Below are positions 12,377-24,962 of a stretch of DNA of 64,000 bases, piece after piece. The stretch comes from Diospyros lotus (taxonomy: Eukaryota; Streptophyta; Magnoliopsida; Ericales; Ebenaceae): the NCBI RefSeq assembly GCF_014633365.1, contig NC_068344.1, positions 11,485,669 through 11,549,668 on the forward strand, given 5' to 3'. Position 1 is the first letter of the stretch; the number at the start of each line of letters is the position of its first letter. The notes beneath the pieces are model-generated. The model saw nothing but the letters and a program-made list of their open reading frames with translations. It made no database searches and was not told the origin of the DNA. The position numbers and the translations under genes were made by a program.

Positions 12377-13450
12377 TGGGATAAATGTTGGATATGTTGT
12401 TGTTGTTTAATAGTCAAGAGTTGAAGAGCATGTCGTTAAGAGTTAACGAGGGCCTTGATTTCATTATGAGATAGTGAAAGGGCTATTAAGAGTTAATAAC
12501 GGGTCTAGATGTAATTTGCGAAAACTTGAAACGAGGGAACAAAACTTGTCTACTGACCCTTGAGGTGGTTGACCAACTCGTGGCTGAACCGGTCAAGAGG
12601 TTGAGAACCGGTTGACCAGGCCTTATAATTCAGTCAACCGTTTCTTAGAAATTGGGATACTATTTTTGGCAGTGAGGATTGTGTTTAGCATGATTGTTTT
12701 GTCGTTTCTTCAACCATTTTCGTGGGATGTGTGGAAGGGAAAGACGAAAGGAAGATGGCGTGCCTGGGGCACACATTTTCCTTCCTAGTCTTGTCCCATC
12801 TCTCTTTCTCTCTCTCTCCTAACTGTTTTTGTTCGGCTTGAGATGGTTTAAGCGTCTAAGGTTTTTGGGATGGGATATATAATGAAAGAATCAAGAAAGC
12901 GAATAGAGCTTTTGATACCTAAGCATTCTCTTGACCAAGGTTGCTATCTCCCTTCTAGAACCATTCTAATCCTCTTCTATTCTTGCTCTCATTTGCTCCA
13001 TTGCTCTTTTGATTGCTAAAGTAGCAAAACCAATCCAATAGAGAGTATTGGATTTGGAATTTTCATTTGGACCCATCTCCAACTTAATCACCTACAAGAG
13101 GCTTGACTAGCACATAAGCTCTTATAGGTCTTAGCCACTATTCAGAGCATGGACCGACTAGGGCCTTTATGCTTTCAAGGGTCAAGACTAGTCATCCGAG
13201 ATTCAATTGGAACAGTTGGACTGTTTTTTGGAGCTATCTAGCGAGCAACAGTTGTTGCCGGAGAGAATTCTCAGACTTTATATCCGAACGAAACTCTTTA
13301 GAGAGGTATATTTTTGACGCCCTATGGAATGGTTTCGTTTCATATTGCATATAGTCTATATTACCAAGTCTTGCAAGGTGATCTTGCTTTTATTTTCACT
13401 GCATATATTGTATGTTTTCGAAAAAGTTTTGAAACCCTTGCATTGATACA

Positions 13451-14543
13451 CTAAATGTTGGCGTTCTTCTTCATTCCATGACCGAATGCCCTCTGATGAC
13501 CGAGAGGCCTGTCAAGACAAATAACCAATAAGGGGTGTGGGTGGAGGTCCCTGCGCAAACCCTTTGATGTTAAGTTAATCTTCGAGTACTTGAGCGCAAG
13601 AATTGGAGTCAGAGTGGCAGAGTGAGCGTTCCTGAGTGATGAGGTGTTCCTTTTATTTATAGAGGAAGAAGAGGGGGACACATAGCAGCCATCCCAAGTT
13701 TCTCGAGTAGCATATTCTAAGTATATTCTCAGCATATTCGTGGGCATATTCTTGGCTTATTCCATGGAATCTTAGAATATTCTTATGAGTCTTAGGAAAA
13801 ATTCTGGGTTCGGTTCGAGGAACACCCTGGGAGGATGAGTCGGCTATAAGGAATGCTCTTGGGGGTGCATGATCACCATCCAAGTGGGCACTCAGTCATG
13901 GCTGAGTTGTGCTTCTTTCTTTAGCTTTTCTTCCCTCGCTTGATGAAATATTTTCTTCCTTGGTTTTCCCTTGGCTTTTGCTCTCTCATTTGCTTGTTTT
14001 GCTTTGTTTTTACTCACCAATGGACCATCTTCATGGCTTTTGATCTTTATGATTGAATGGCCACTCTATCATGACATTGTCTCGACTTCTGCTTGTTTGG
14101 TCTTTATTGCCTTTACTTTTTTCTTTTTTTTTTTTATTTCTGAGTTGCTTCTTCACTAGTGTATTTTTTAGCCTTAATCCTTCATGATCAAGTGGTGGCC
14201 ACTCGATCATCACCTTGTTCTCCCTTTGCCTTGTTCAATTATGCACTTGCTCAACAAGTTGTTCTTCATGCTTCATCAAAGGATTGATGGAAAGTCTTTA
14301 GTCAAGTTATGCTTGTTGTTTGCAGGGCATATCAGTTTCTGGTTCTGCTGCAACCCCTATCGTTTAAGATGTCAATCTCCAATTCCCGTGGACACAACAA
14401 GAAACCCTTGTATTCTCCAAACTTCATGATAACAGTCCACATACCCACCCTATAGAGTAGATGTAGCTAGGATAATTAATTTTCATGTTCTACACAACAA
14501 GAATTTCTACTCAGTTTTTTCTCAAGGGCACAAAGCTACTTAC
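13451..14543. other. Unclassified repeat-derived sequence
   Basis: No gene is supported. A block at about 13527-13580 ('ggtccctgcgcaaaccct' type) recurs at about 15012-15060. Both copies are followed at a similar distance by a minus-strand TATA-like 'ctataaat', which suggests U3 regions of related minus-strand LTRs. Words such as 'ccactcgatcat' recur at 14050-14215. Confidence 0.4.
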
Positions 14544-14871
14544 CTGATTTTCAATCTAATCCCTTTCATCTTTCCTATAAGGCAGGTGATCAACTATCAA
14601 AGCCTCTGCAACTCCTCCTTGACTCATAACAGCCCGACAATTGCCAGTATTGGAGACAATAAGATCACATTCACGTTTCAATATAGTGACACAACAAGTA
14701 CTGCCGGTAGCATCCTCTTTTAGAAACTCCACGTCTGTAATACAATAACCTTCCTTTATTGCTAATTCAATTTCTTCCTTACATCTTTTGGTCACTTCAT
14801 TAAGAATGTTCCTATCCAAGTTCTTTATAGTAAAATCAGCAGCTTTGGCCCCTCCATGTCCATTGAAGACC
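14544..14871 (-). pseudogene. Single-exon fragment of a protein phosphatase 2C gene
   Basis: The minus strand reads through a PP2C core: 'VFNGHGGAKAADFT' (the family's metal-binding D-G-H-G motif with D changed to N), then 'NLDRNILNEVTKRC', 'TGSTCCVTIL', 'DLIVSNTGNCRAVMS' and 'GGVAEALIVDH'. The exon is bounded by a plausible acceptor (tttag before 14871) and donor (gtaagt after 14544), so it derives from genomic DNA rather than mRNA. An in-frame TAG interrupts it at about 14559, just after 'KDERD'. No neighbouring PP2C exons were found. Plant PP2Cs are Mg/Mn-dependent Ser/Thr phosphatases; this copy lacks the C-terminal half, has lost the first motif Asp, and is surely non-functional. It may have been captured by a transposon. 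Confidence 0.8.
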
Positions 14872-15009
14872 CTAAATAAGGCCTACATTTATAAAAGATA
14901 AACTTAGATTTTGTTGTGTTGTTGCCAAGATACAACAATGAATTTATTTGACGGAAAACGTCATCGTCTAGCCGTCTGAGTCTATAAGAAAGAACATAGT
15001 CAAAGGACA

Positions 15010-17330
15010 GGGAGAGGTCCCCGCGCAAACCCTCTGATGCTTAAGTAATACACTGAAGATGATGAAAACTGTAAACTAGAATTCTCACTAGTATCAAAGA
15101 TATATCTCCTTTTGGAATGAGTGTCTGCCTATTTATAGTGGAGTATGGAGTAATCCAAAATAGTTTTGGATTATGACTCTTACAGATAATGTCTATATTG
15201 ACTTTTTCTAACTTGGCTAGGATTAGAATTCTTATAGATGATTGATGAAAAATTTCTGTTTTGATTTATTGAGAAAATAGTTTTTGAAAAAATAAATAAA
15301 TAAAAAAATATATTTTCAGCAAATTTAGTTTATTGATAATTTCCAAAACATTTTAAAGTACTCTTAAGTTTAATAATTTTATACTCAAGTATATTTTCAA
15401 AATAGTCGAGAATATGTTTATATTAATCGAGTATTTCATAAAACTTGTGAGAGCCAATCGAGTATCCTCATTGTGTTAATCGAGTAAGGCTTTTGAAAAT
15501 ATTTTGTAAAAATCCAATCAAATATGTTTTGAATTTAATTGAGTAATGGACAGGTCATTTTCAAATTACTCGATTACATGTTTCAGCTTAATCAAGTAAA
15601 AAAGATTTATAATCGACTATCATAGTCTCCTACTCGAGTATGTTATACAACTTTTTGTCTTTTCAAAACTTAATCGAATAAAGAATTTTTGTAATCAAGT
15701 ATCAATCTTTTGTACTCAAGGAAAACTTTTTGATAATCGAGTTTCTCTATGATAAATCTTCTAAGCATCTTTTTAACTGGGTAAAGCTTTCTTTACAATC
15801 AACTAATGCATTTTTATACTCGAGTGAATATCTTCTTATAATCGAGTAAGGATATGTTGGATGCTGACTAAGGTTCTTGTCTTAAGTTTAATAGAGTATT
15901 ATATGTTTTTACTCTAGTAAAGTTATTCAATAATTGAGTAAGCTTAGCCTGGTAATTGAGTGAATAATGCAAGTTTTTGTGGCTTCTATATTAGTCGAGT
16001 AAGGACTTAGTCATACTCGAGTAAGCCTTTTATATAATCGATTACATAGTATATCCAATAGAGTAATGATCCATATTAGTCTAGTAAGTTTAAAACTTAG
16101 TTGAGAATCTTCTATCATATTTTGAAAAATATAGTCGTTACTCAAAGATGTCAGAAAAGACAGATTTTGACCATTAGAGCTTTATTTCATTATTTTTGAA
16201 GTCTAATTATGTTCTCTTATAAAAGAATGATAAAAAAAAATTATGTATGGTGTGCAAATGCTTTATCTTAATATCATATATATCTTTCTTGACTAATTTT
16301 GATTGTTATCAATCAAATTAAAAGAAGCTGAGCATATGCAGATAATAGGTGTTGAATAGCTTTTATAAAAGGCCAAGTGTTGCTCAAGATCAAGGTGTTG
16401 TTGTCCAATAATATCGAGTTAACCTAAACCTAAACACAACCAAGCTGAATCCATTTTTAAGGCTAAAGTTCTTTGCTTGAGTGATAGTTTTTCATGATCA
16501 TATTTCTTCACTTCAAGCCATTATCTAATCGGGCCTCGTGTAGATCTTCTTGAATTAGAGATCAGGAACAAAAGAGTGGAGTGTTTTATTATTCATATTC
16601 TTCTCACTTCTCTTGTATATTCCCTATTATGTTATATTTCTTATTCTTTGAGGAAATCCTTGTTGTGAGCTTTCCTTCCTTCCAACAAGTGATTGTAAGA
16701 GTTCTACTTCATCCCTTGAAAATGTATGTTAGTTTATGCTTTGTCCATACAAGCAAAGGTTACGCCTCATCTTTGAAAGGCAATGGTTACGGTTGAGTCT
16801 CTTGAAAAAGTTGGGATTACTGCTTAACCTGTAAAAGTAAAGGTTACAACTGCTCCTATAAAAGTTGGAATTCCTACTTAGCTCATGAAAAATGGAGGTT
16901 TTAGTTGAACTTGAAAAATTATGTATGGCTTATAATTGATCCCTAAAAGCTAAAATCTCTTAGTGAATGCTTTAAAATCCTTAGTGAGGAGATAAGATAA
17001 TGGACTAGGCTTATTGGCTGAACCACTCAAAAATGTTGTGTTCTTGCGGTTGTTTCTTATGTTTTTTATCATATTATTTTTCACCTACTATATAATGTAT
17101 TCTCATCTGATTTAATCTCAATCAGTATCAAGCAAAATTGCTTTAGTTTTCATTACATGCATAAAAAATTTTCTAACCTCTTTGATTTCATGTTTATTTC
17201 TCAAATACATATATTTGTTCATAAGATTTGTAGATTAAAATTTAGTAACGTAAGTAAAATAATATTGTTGTCATTATAACTATTTTCTTATACTTAGCTT
17301 CAAATGCTACCTCTCATCTATACATGTATA
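15010..17330 (+). repeat. LTR-like sequence with a clustered ATCGAGTA-type motif
   Basis: The part at 15380-16140 contains roughly two dozen degenerate copies of 'aatcgagta' or 'tactcgag', spaced 20-50 bases apart. The part at 16400-17060 reads like the R-U5 end of a copia LTR: several 'aaaggttac' phrases, then 'ccttagtgaggag' and 'gactaggcttattggctgaaccac'. No protein-coding region follows. I infer a copia LTR or LTR pair remnant; its ends are not fixed. Confidence 0.45.
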
Positions 17331-17828
17331 TTCTATGGTTGAAATATGTTTAGATTAATCTTTATAAAAAAATCTTTTAATGCATATAAACTTATATCAA
17401 TTTGTCACACCCTTTTTATGTTATGAAAAGTATCATTTCAAATCAACTTTGATGCATAATATTTTAATATTACAAAAATATTAAAAACACCCAATTTATC
17501 TTTTCTATTGGGTGATCTTTCAATGACGTTTATCTTGCCCTTTCGGAATAGAATTCCTTATGTATGATTGTTTATCCCCTTTTTGGAAGGATTTTTGAAT
17601 GTCGGAATTATGTAGTTTACGCGTTGTGTGGGACCCCATGTATTCAGGAAAATGCTTTGATGGCTATGTCACCACCAGGAGGGCGAGAAAGCCCCCTATG
17701 GAGCCTAGCTCCGAGGTTGCAAGGCAAGGCTGCAGGACTACACACCCACAAGGCTATGGGGGCTCGCTCGTAAGGCCACACAGTTATAGGGCCGCACGAC
17801 TGCCCATGCACTAGGCTGTGGGGGCGCA
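17331..17828. other. Sequence left of the LTR at 17829, including GC-rich block
   Basis: AT-rich to 17600, then GC-rich text with 'ggctatggggg' words at 17690-17828. The GC-rich block resumes at 20051-20200, so it was one unit before the LTR inserted. The short frames here are low-complexity products of it. Confidence 0.5.
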
Positions 17829-18307
17829 TGTAATACCCCAGATTTTTTAAACTCAAATGCTTGAGGAAATAAGATATTTCAAAAGATTATGAAAGTTCTG
17901 AGACAAAAGTTCAAATTTTGAGTTAGGGGCAAAATCATAATTATTAAGATTTGGGTAAAAATGTAATTTACCAAAACTCTTGGGGTATTAGCATAATAAA
18001 CCCTTTCTCTAGGGGCATAAAGGCAATTTTAGGATGGCTCGGGGACCAAGTTGCAAGAGGTCTAAGTGTAATTACTCGAAACGTTCGGGCTAAGGTGTAA
18101 TTCTTAAAACACTGTAACCAGGTCATTGGAGTAACGAACTGAACCAACTGAAGTCATGATGAGGTTGCGGATGTGAGTTTACATTCCAATACAACTTTAG
18201 ATCATTTTGGATTTCAAATAACATTCCATTTTAACTTTGGATCACTTTGGATTCTAAATCTTATCTTTAAGGACATGTGGCAAACAACCATTGGCCACTT
18301 GAAGATA

Positions 18308-18412
18308 AGGATAAGGCTTCATAATGATCCCTTAAAGTGGCGGATAAGTCTTCATGATGACCCCTTGGGGTGGTGGATAAGGTTTCATAATGACCCCCTG
18401 AGGTGGCGACAC
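18308..18412. repeat. Three-unit tandem repeat, about 38 bp
   Basis: Three imperfect copies of a unit of the type 'ataaggcttcataatgaccc' followed by 'cttgaggtggcgg', inside the candidate solo LTR. A short open frame on both strands results from the repeat and is not a gene. Confidence 0.75.
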
Positions 18413-18755
18413 GTGATTGGCCATAAAAGCTTATAAATAAGCCATTGGTGGATTTGAACTCAAGCATTTCATTATAACTTTGTATCAAATTGAGATCCAC
18501 TTGAAAATATTTGAAATGATTGCGGAAATATTATAATATCATATAATATACTTGGTGGCCAAGTTTCAAGGCCTATAAATAGAATGCACCATTTGAAGAT
18601 GTGGGAGAAGGAATGGAGAAAGGAGAAAGATTAAATATCAAATTCCTTTAATATATACGATGACCATGGTACGTTGAGACTCGAATTTGAGAACGTTTAA
18701 AAGATTAGCACGAGAATCGAGGTTGGGCGCGAGAATTGAGGTATCCTGAGTTACA

Positions 18756-19030
18756 TACAAGGTGAGTAGTTCTATCGAAAAACTAGTTTGTTGCATGTAA
18801 GTAGTTCTACCAAAAAAACAAGTTTGTTGCATGTGAGTAGTTCTACCCAAAAACTTAGTTTATTTTGAGTAGTTCTACCGAAAAACTGGTTTGTTGCATG
18901 TGAGTAATTCTATCGAAAAAATTGGTTTGTTGCATGTGAGTAGTTCTACCGAAAAACTAGTTTGTTGTATGTGAGTGTTCCTACCTAAAACTTGGTTTAT
19001 TGTGAGTGGTTTTACTATCAAAACTTGGTT
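18756..19030. repeat. Tandem repeat of about 36-38 bp, seven or so units
   Basis: Units of the type 'gagtagttctaccgaaaaac' plus 'tagtttgttgcatgt' follow each other with point changes and length variation, inside the candidate solo LTR. No coding content. Confidence 0.8.
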
Positions 19031-20200
19031 TGTGTTATATAAATGGTTGTTTTCATGTGGAAGGTTCGTCCCAAAATATTTTTTACATGTGCATTGAATT
19101 ACGTGTATTAAAATACATGCATTGAAATATTGATTTTATATGATGCATGGTATGTGATGGTAGCATTGGTATGTTTATGTGTTTGTCCATGTGGGATGTC
19201 AACTTAGGATGTAGCCCTTAAGTGATAGCATTAGAGATGCGTGCAAAGGAGTAATGCCCACTTATGGCAGGGGCTGAGAGTGGACACCATCCCAGGTGGT
19301 CCGTAAGTGGCAGGGTTGAGAGTGAACACTACCCCAAGTTCCTTTGAGTGGTAGCATTATTTCCAAGGTGGACATTGATTCCCAGGGTTAGTGTATGTGA
19401 TCCTCTTGTGGCCAGAGTTGGGTTGTGATGTGTTATGCCAGTGTATCAATATGGTTATGTTGCCTTTAGAGAGAGATTGTTCTTTCCCCATGGTATGGGT
19501 TAAGCACTGTAAGAGATTCTCTTGGGCTGGAACATGTTGAGATATATTAGTTGTTCGTGGTCTTGCATTTATTCATGAAAATGTTTTGAACTCTCACTTA
19601 GATGATTCAGCATCTAATTTTTACAATGTTCCTAGAATATTCAAACGTTCCAAGTGAAAGAAGCAGCGCCAAGGGAAAAAGAGGTTATCGAGATGTAACC
19701 GTTTATTTACATTGGTGATCTTTAGCATATATTTTGACTATATTTGAGGTGTTTAACTGTTGCTGAGAGATGAGTCTTTATGTATTTTGTTTTTAAGATG
19801 TTATGTCAAACGATGGTACGACTTCTATATTATAAATAAAGGATTTGTCGTTATGTATCATTTGAGATTTCTATCTTGCTTCTACATATGTGATGGTATT
19901 ACCTGTCTTAGCTTATTGATTATTAAGTTTGGTATGCTGGAAAGGTACAATGGGATTGTTAGGAAATGATTTATATTAAGTGTATGTTGAAGAAAATATT
20001 CTTGAAATCTCAGGTTAACGCCACGCTTGGAAAAAGCGGGTTGTTACAACGCGCACATGGCCAATCAGCTGCTTGCATGTCAGGCCGTGGGGGCATGCGC
20101 ACAAGGCTGTAAGGTTGCCCCCTCGCGACCACTGTAGCTAGGCTATGGGGGTCCCTTTCACGAAGACCCTTGGCAGTCTCCATTGCCAGCCTGTGGGCCA

Positions 20201-21050
20201 TGTCTACAACTTGTCATAGATCTCCTGCAGCCTTTTGTCGCCGAGTTGTCCCAGTTAAGTTGCGTTGATCCATTTATTAATTTATTTTTCAATGTTTTCT
20301 CTTATAGCACACCAAATGCTCCTTACTATTTCATTCGACTTTCTCATATTGGAGGAGTAAACTGTGTTATGCCATGCCTTTGCTTCTCTTGTATTAAGCG
20401 TTTCAATGCTTTTGCGGTTCGATTTCTTGAGTAATAAGCCTTATATCATTCTCACAGATTCCCTGCTTCAGTGAGCTCTTATAATTTGTGATCTATATGT
20501 GCTATCCTCATATCTGCCAACCATATAGGTTGAGGCTAAGATGGAAGGATGGTGTTTAGTAACTGAAAGGAATCACTGGTATGGCGATATAGGTAAAAAT
20601 AATTTTTTTACCATGTATTAGATACAGGCAATGGAATATAATATACACATTGTACCAAGCTTGGGTATTTAAGTAACACGCATATTTAACAATTGAATAC
20701 ATAAATAAATGCATACCTGTTGTTTGATGTAAGGTTGGGGTGGTCCTAGTCTGTCTACACCTAGTATGCCGAATGGTACTGGAAGGTCACCTCTTCCCGT
20801 GCTAGATACAAAGGTTCCACATATCACCAATGCCCTTTGTTTCAAAATTATACACGTGACCTTCACATGTATAATTTCTATAACAGTAAAAGAAATTACA
20901 GAGGAAGCAGAGAAAGAAAAAAAAAAAAAAGAAGCAGTGAGGAAAGAAAAAAAGATTAATTGCAAAGGGCCTGCCCCTTAAATTATTCCCTACCCTCCTC
21001 AATCATTCTTATTCTCCAAATCCAATTCAATTTGGATTCTGTTGCATCCC
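20201..21050. other. No gene seen
   Basis: Mixed AT-rich sequence. The short frames on both strands around 20670-21000 flank an A-rich run at 20917-20930 and have no recognisable domain. Confidence 0.4.
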
Positions 21051-21733
21051 CCACCTCAATTATTCAAGCAATCATTCAAGAGATTACTATGCATTATTGG
21101 CATGAGACCAAGGGTCAACTTTTGACTAACCATTTCTAGAGATATTTTAGGCATACGATGGAGATACCAAACACAATACTATATGGTGTGTGACTTAATT
21201 TCTAACTTCACTACTCGCTAGCAATCAGATAATACCGAAACCCTTTTCGGTACTGGTCAACCATTTGACCCATCACTGGAACTTCTCCAAATCCCAATGA
21301 CGTTCCAAGAGTTCCTGAATAGCGTCTAGCAGTGGTTCAAGATAGTATAAGTGGTATTAAAATCTCACTTCAAGCGAACCTATTATAGTTGACGATTACC
21401 GTGTGCTATAATCCTTCCATCACCTAATGTCCCAATTGAGAGAAAGTCATGAAGTGACAAACTCACAAATTCAGTAACTATGTGTTAAACCTCATTAATG
21501 TGACTAGATGACACCTTAGGAAACACTTTCCTGACTTTTAATCTACCTTAACTAGGGACTATCCCGTCACATTAATAGTAGATCACATAGGACGCTCACC
21601 CCATCAAATACCGACAAGGGCGATGGATCCTATTTCCAACACGTCTCCATATACTAACAATACGAAACCACATTGATGAACGTTCCCACCACTCAAATGG
21701 ATGGTTCGACTAAAGGGAAACACCAATTATTGG
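21051..21733 (-). repeat. Diverged LTR-like fragment
   Basis: Blocks such as 'tgctataatccttccatcacc', 'gtcatgaagtgacaaactcac' and 'cgatggatcctatttcc' parallel those at 22975-23215 in the next repeat, in the same order. I read this as an older, diverged relative lying beside copy B. Confidence 0.45.
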
Positions 21734-23881
21734 TGTATCAATGCAAGGTTTAATCGGTTTTCAAAAATGCAAATAAGGTAGTGGAAATAAACATCAAAAT
21801 CAACTTGCAAGACCCATTTCCAATGTCTATATGCAATGCAAGACTAAACCATTCCATATGGGGCTTAGTATATATACTTCACAGCACTTAAAAGGTCGAT
21901 GCAGAGGCTAGAATCCTCATTGGACAACAATACCTTACTCCTGAACAAAAATTCGGTTAGACCAAATCGACCCTCGAAAACACAGGAGGCCTAGTCAATC
22001 CACGCTCCGATGAGTAGTTGAATCCCTCAACTCACTCTATGTGCTAGCCAGAAAGAGTGAGGGAGATTGGGCTAAAAATGGGTTCAAAAAACTAATCTCC
22101 AAACCAATATAGACTATCTATATGGTTGGGTTGCTATTATAGCAATGGAGAAATCTGAGCAAGGGTTCTAGAATCAGGAGGAGAATAATGAGCAAGGCCA
22201 AGAGAAACGTTACAACAATTTGCTAGGAAGAAACTCTCTTATTCTTCTTCTCTTTTGGTTTATATAAGGAACACATAAACCCTAGACGCCCAAATCACAC
22301 CCAATCACTTCTATGCACATCGTCACCCTTCTCGTCCTCCTGTCATCCTTCCGCACCACGTGCCCTAAAACTATTGTAGATACGACAAATCGATCAAGCG
22401 ATTCGCGACCCTCTATAACAAAAACAGTCAACCATTCCAAAAGAACTGTTGACCGTTTAGCTCTACTTGTCAACAGAATCGATCGATAGTCTTTAAGGGC
22501 TATCAACCGTTTTTCCTCCTATCCGATCAAGTTTGCATAAATTGTATCTAGGCTCGCCATTAACACTTAATGACCCTTTCACCATCTCATGATGAAACCA
22601 AGGCCTCCGTTAACTCTTAACGGTATGCCTGTCAAATCTTGACATTTTCTCTTTATTAATTTGATCATTGAACCCAATCCATTAACTCTTAACGTTTACG
22701 TCATTAATTCTTAATGACTATTTCATCTTTAATCATTTAGTCAACCACAACACTCGGATATGCTTGTGACCTTCTAGGTTCCCTATTAAGTAGCAATCAA
22801 GACATGTCAAACTCTTTGATGTTGACCAATCATTTTGGTCTACAACAAGAATCCTTCCATCTCCCTGATGTACTCCAAAAAACTCTAAGTGACAACTAAC
22901 ATTATATCAGGGTGATCCTACTAATAATGAAGTCTTACTTCATAATATAACCTCTTTGGGCTTTCGATTCCCATGTACTATAATCCATCCATTGATTATC
23001 ATCCCGATCGAGTGAGTGTCATGGATTGATCAAACTCACTAACTCAATGATTATGCCAAAATCAGTGTAGTAAGATTGATATAACACATCGAAACTCCTT
23101 CCGACATTGGAACACTTTTCAATCAAGTGCACCCTGGCAAAGGGATTCTTCAATTAGAACCACCACTGATTGCATAGGATAGTCACTTCACGTCAAAGGT
23201 CGATGGATCCCATTAGCAATCACTTGCCTCCATATGCCACTATATAGGGACCACATAGTGCATCTCTCACCCGATAATCGGATGGTTCTTAGCAATGACA
23301 AATCCTTAACACCGACATACAAGACACTTGTGTTAACCTCCAGTTTAAGGACTAATAACACAATCAATCCCTGTGATAGATCATAGATCCTCTTAGTCAT
23401 GTGATCTATCACATGTGTCATATTCAGTATATGTTCCACTAGCATCTACTTACATGTATACTATATCCATCTCATGGATTATGGCATATGACTTACCATC
23501 ATTTATCATTAGCATCTCATACTAATCAAATATAATATTCAATGTGTCAATTCGTACTCGACTAATCATAGTCTCCTTTTGAGAAGTCTAAAGACTAAGA
23601 ATTATCATTAAGATATCCTTAATACAAAGGTCCTTAGTCACATATTCTTAACACTTAAGAATAAGACATTTAACAAGAATTCTATGGACTCATTCATATA
23701 TAATGATTGGAGAGTTATAAATGAAGATATGACCTTAAAATATGAAAATATATTTTATTATATATGCAAGAATTACATCATTAGTCTCATTATTACAATT
23801 GTTAGATGTCATCAGCTCATTAGTAAATCCCGCACACCAATACACAAAACAACCGTGTTGTTTCAAGTCTAAGCATCAACA
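21734..23881 (-). repeat. LTR-like repeat, copy B, inverted relative to copy A
   Basis: The reverse complement runs from 'tgttgatgcttagac' to 'gcattgataca' and matches 7870-13450 without its LINE. The size is 2.15 kb. No coding sequence is present. A TATA-like 'tataaa' with the nearby 'ggtttatataagg' at about 22255-22270 lies in its middle, as expected for an LTR promoter on the minus strand. Words of the 'gttgacc/gtcaac' type cluster at 22425-22510. Confidence 0.55.
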
Positions 23882-24345
23882 CACTATCGTAACCTAATGA
23901 CTCGACCATTGTCCACCATGCCATGTGGTTAGTTATCAGCGTCACATTCAGCTGATCGTTCCCCAACGACCATCCACAGGTCTACTAGCGACATCTCATG
24001 TCATATGGCGCGTGACACACCACCTTTCCATCGGTATCCCTATACCAAACGAGGTCCCTATGCTAGTCTATACTAGATTAATCGAAGTCCCCATCTAAAT
24101 AATCTAAGGACTATGAACGATTTAAGAAGTTCTGCTGCTAGATAATCCTGTCATACAGTCTCAACACCTTGAGAATAAGATTCTCAGACAAAAAATCTAG
24201 GAACTCATTTATATAATTGATTGGAAAAAATATGAATGAAGAAAACCTTGCATTTATTGATTCATACAAAAATACAATTAATGCATTAAAACAATCCCGC
24301 TAGATGTCATCAAAATCTAGCATTATGGCACACAACACTAACAGT
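23882..24345 (-). repeat. Second diverged 5' part of the copy B family
   Basis: The reverse complement starts 'tgttagtgttgtgtgcc' and repeats, with heavy divergence, the features of 23420-23881: the 'gatgacatct' block, the 'gaataagattct' block and the 'actcatttatat' block. It lies head-to-tail with copy B, so related LTRs were stacked here. Confidence 0.45.
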
Positions 24346-24962
24346 AGCACCATACCTCAATTCTATAGATGAACTATTGTTCAAAAGTCGATTATTTGGA
24401 ATAAAATCCTTCTTATCCCCTGCTCCCTAGTTTCAGCGTAGGGAAGGCTAGGCTCAAATCAGGAAGTGACAAGAATTTTGTAATAATGATAAACATGCTG
24501 ATTGAGGCTAGAGTTAAGAACTTACACTTGGTCATCCGCCTATCATTGGTGTCAAACCTGTCTACTATGTGGAATCCAGGTTTAGTTGATTGTAGCCAAT
24601 TATCCTTGTGGAAAGAGATGAGCTCTTAGGGCCAAACCGTTAAAGATGACTGATAAACTTATAATTTTATATTTTTATTCTCCTTACATTTAATCTATTT
24701 AACATGTTTTATGTCTTATGGTGCTCATTTGTGATGATCTTTTATATATAAGACAATAGTGACAAAGTTTAATAAATTATGTTTAAAAATAAAAAAGATT
24801 TTATCCTTATTATTACACATATTTTTATTTAATTTTCTTTGTACTATTTCTCCTACTTAAAATATGTATTTATAAGGATTTTATATATTGAATATTTTTT
24901 TTAGGAAAGGTAAAGAAAATTAATTGGCACAATTTGAGATGAATTGAAAGCTGGAATTGTAA
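24346..24962. other. No gene seen
   Basis: AT-rich sequence between the LTR-like stack and the Mutator-like element. No repeats or coding region recognised. Confidence 0.4.

Larger units (their letters stand above)
9080..12408 (+). mobile_element. RTE-type non-LTR retrotransposon (LINE), decayed
   Basis: The insertion is flanked by a 17-bp direct repeat, 'aatagtcaagagttgaa', at 9063-9079 and 12409-12425. The 3' end has the plant RTE signature, a small 'ccccacatagtggg' hairpin followed by a (ttg)n tail rather than poly-A. The 5' part has the GC-rich leader found in plant RTE elements, then an (aaaatc)n-like run. Length (3.3 kb) and the single endonuclease-RT reading frame fit RTE. The element appears full length but the frame is broken at several points (see the pseudogene entry). 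Confidence 0.9.
7870..13450 (+). repeat. LTR-like repeat, copy A, split by a LINE
   Basis: Without the LINE (9080-12408) this is about 2.2 kb of non-coding sequence. It reads from 'tgttaatg' to 'gcattgataca', and its reverse complement matches 21734-23881 over most of its length. Shared blocks include 'gatgacatctaa', 'cttattcttaagtgttaaga', the Thr-rich 'agagttaac' region near 12430-12510, and the terminal 'cattgataca'. TG..CA-like ends and size suggest an LTR or LTR-like element. No internal coding region or target duplication was recognised. Confidence 0.55.
17829..20050. mobile_element. Candidate solo LTR with TGTAATACCC start
   Basis: It starts 'tgtaataccccag' and ends 'gcgggttgttacaac'. 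The flanks carry the 5-bp direct repeat 'gcgca' (17824-17828 and 20051-20055), and the GC-rich sequence on either side is of one kind. No gag or pol is present, so this is read as a solo LTR, left by recombination between two LTRs. The end 'acaac' rather than 'aca' is odd and the boundary may be off by two bases. Ends resemble those of the elements at 34811 and 42479. Confidence 0.6.

Noticed and set aside
17564..17856. Overlapping frames on both strands in a GC-rich block
   Set aside because: The block is repeat-derived and was split by an LTR insertion; no domain is recognisable.
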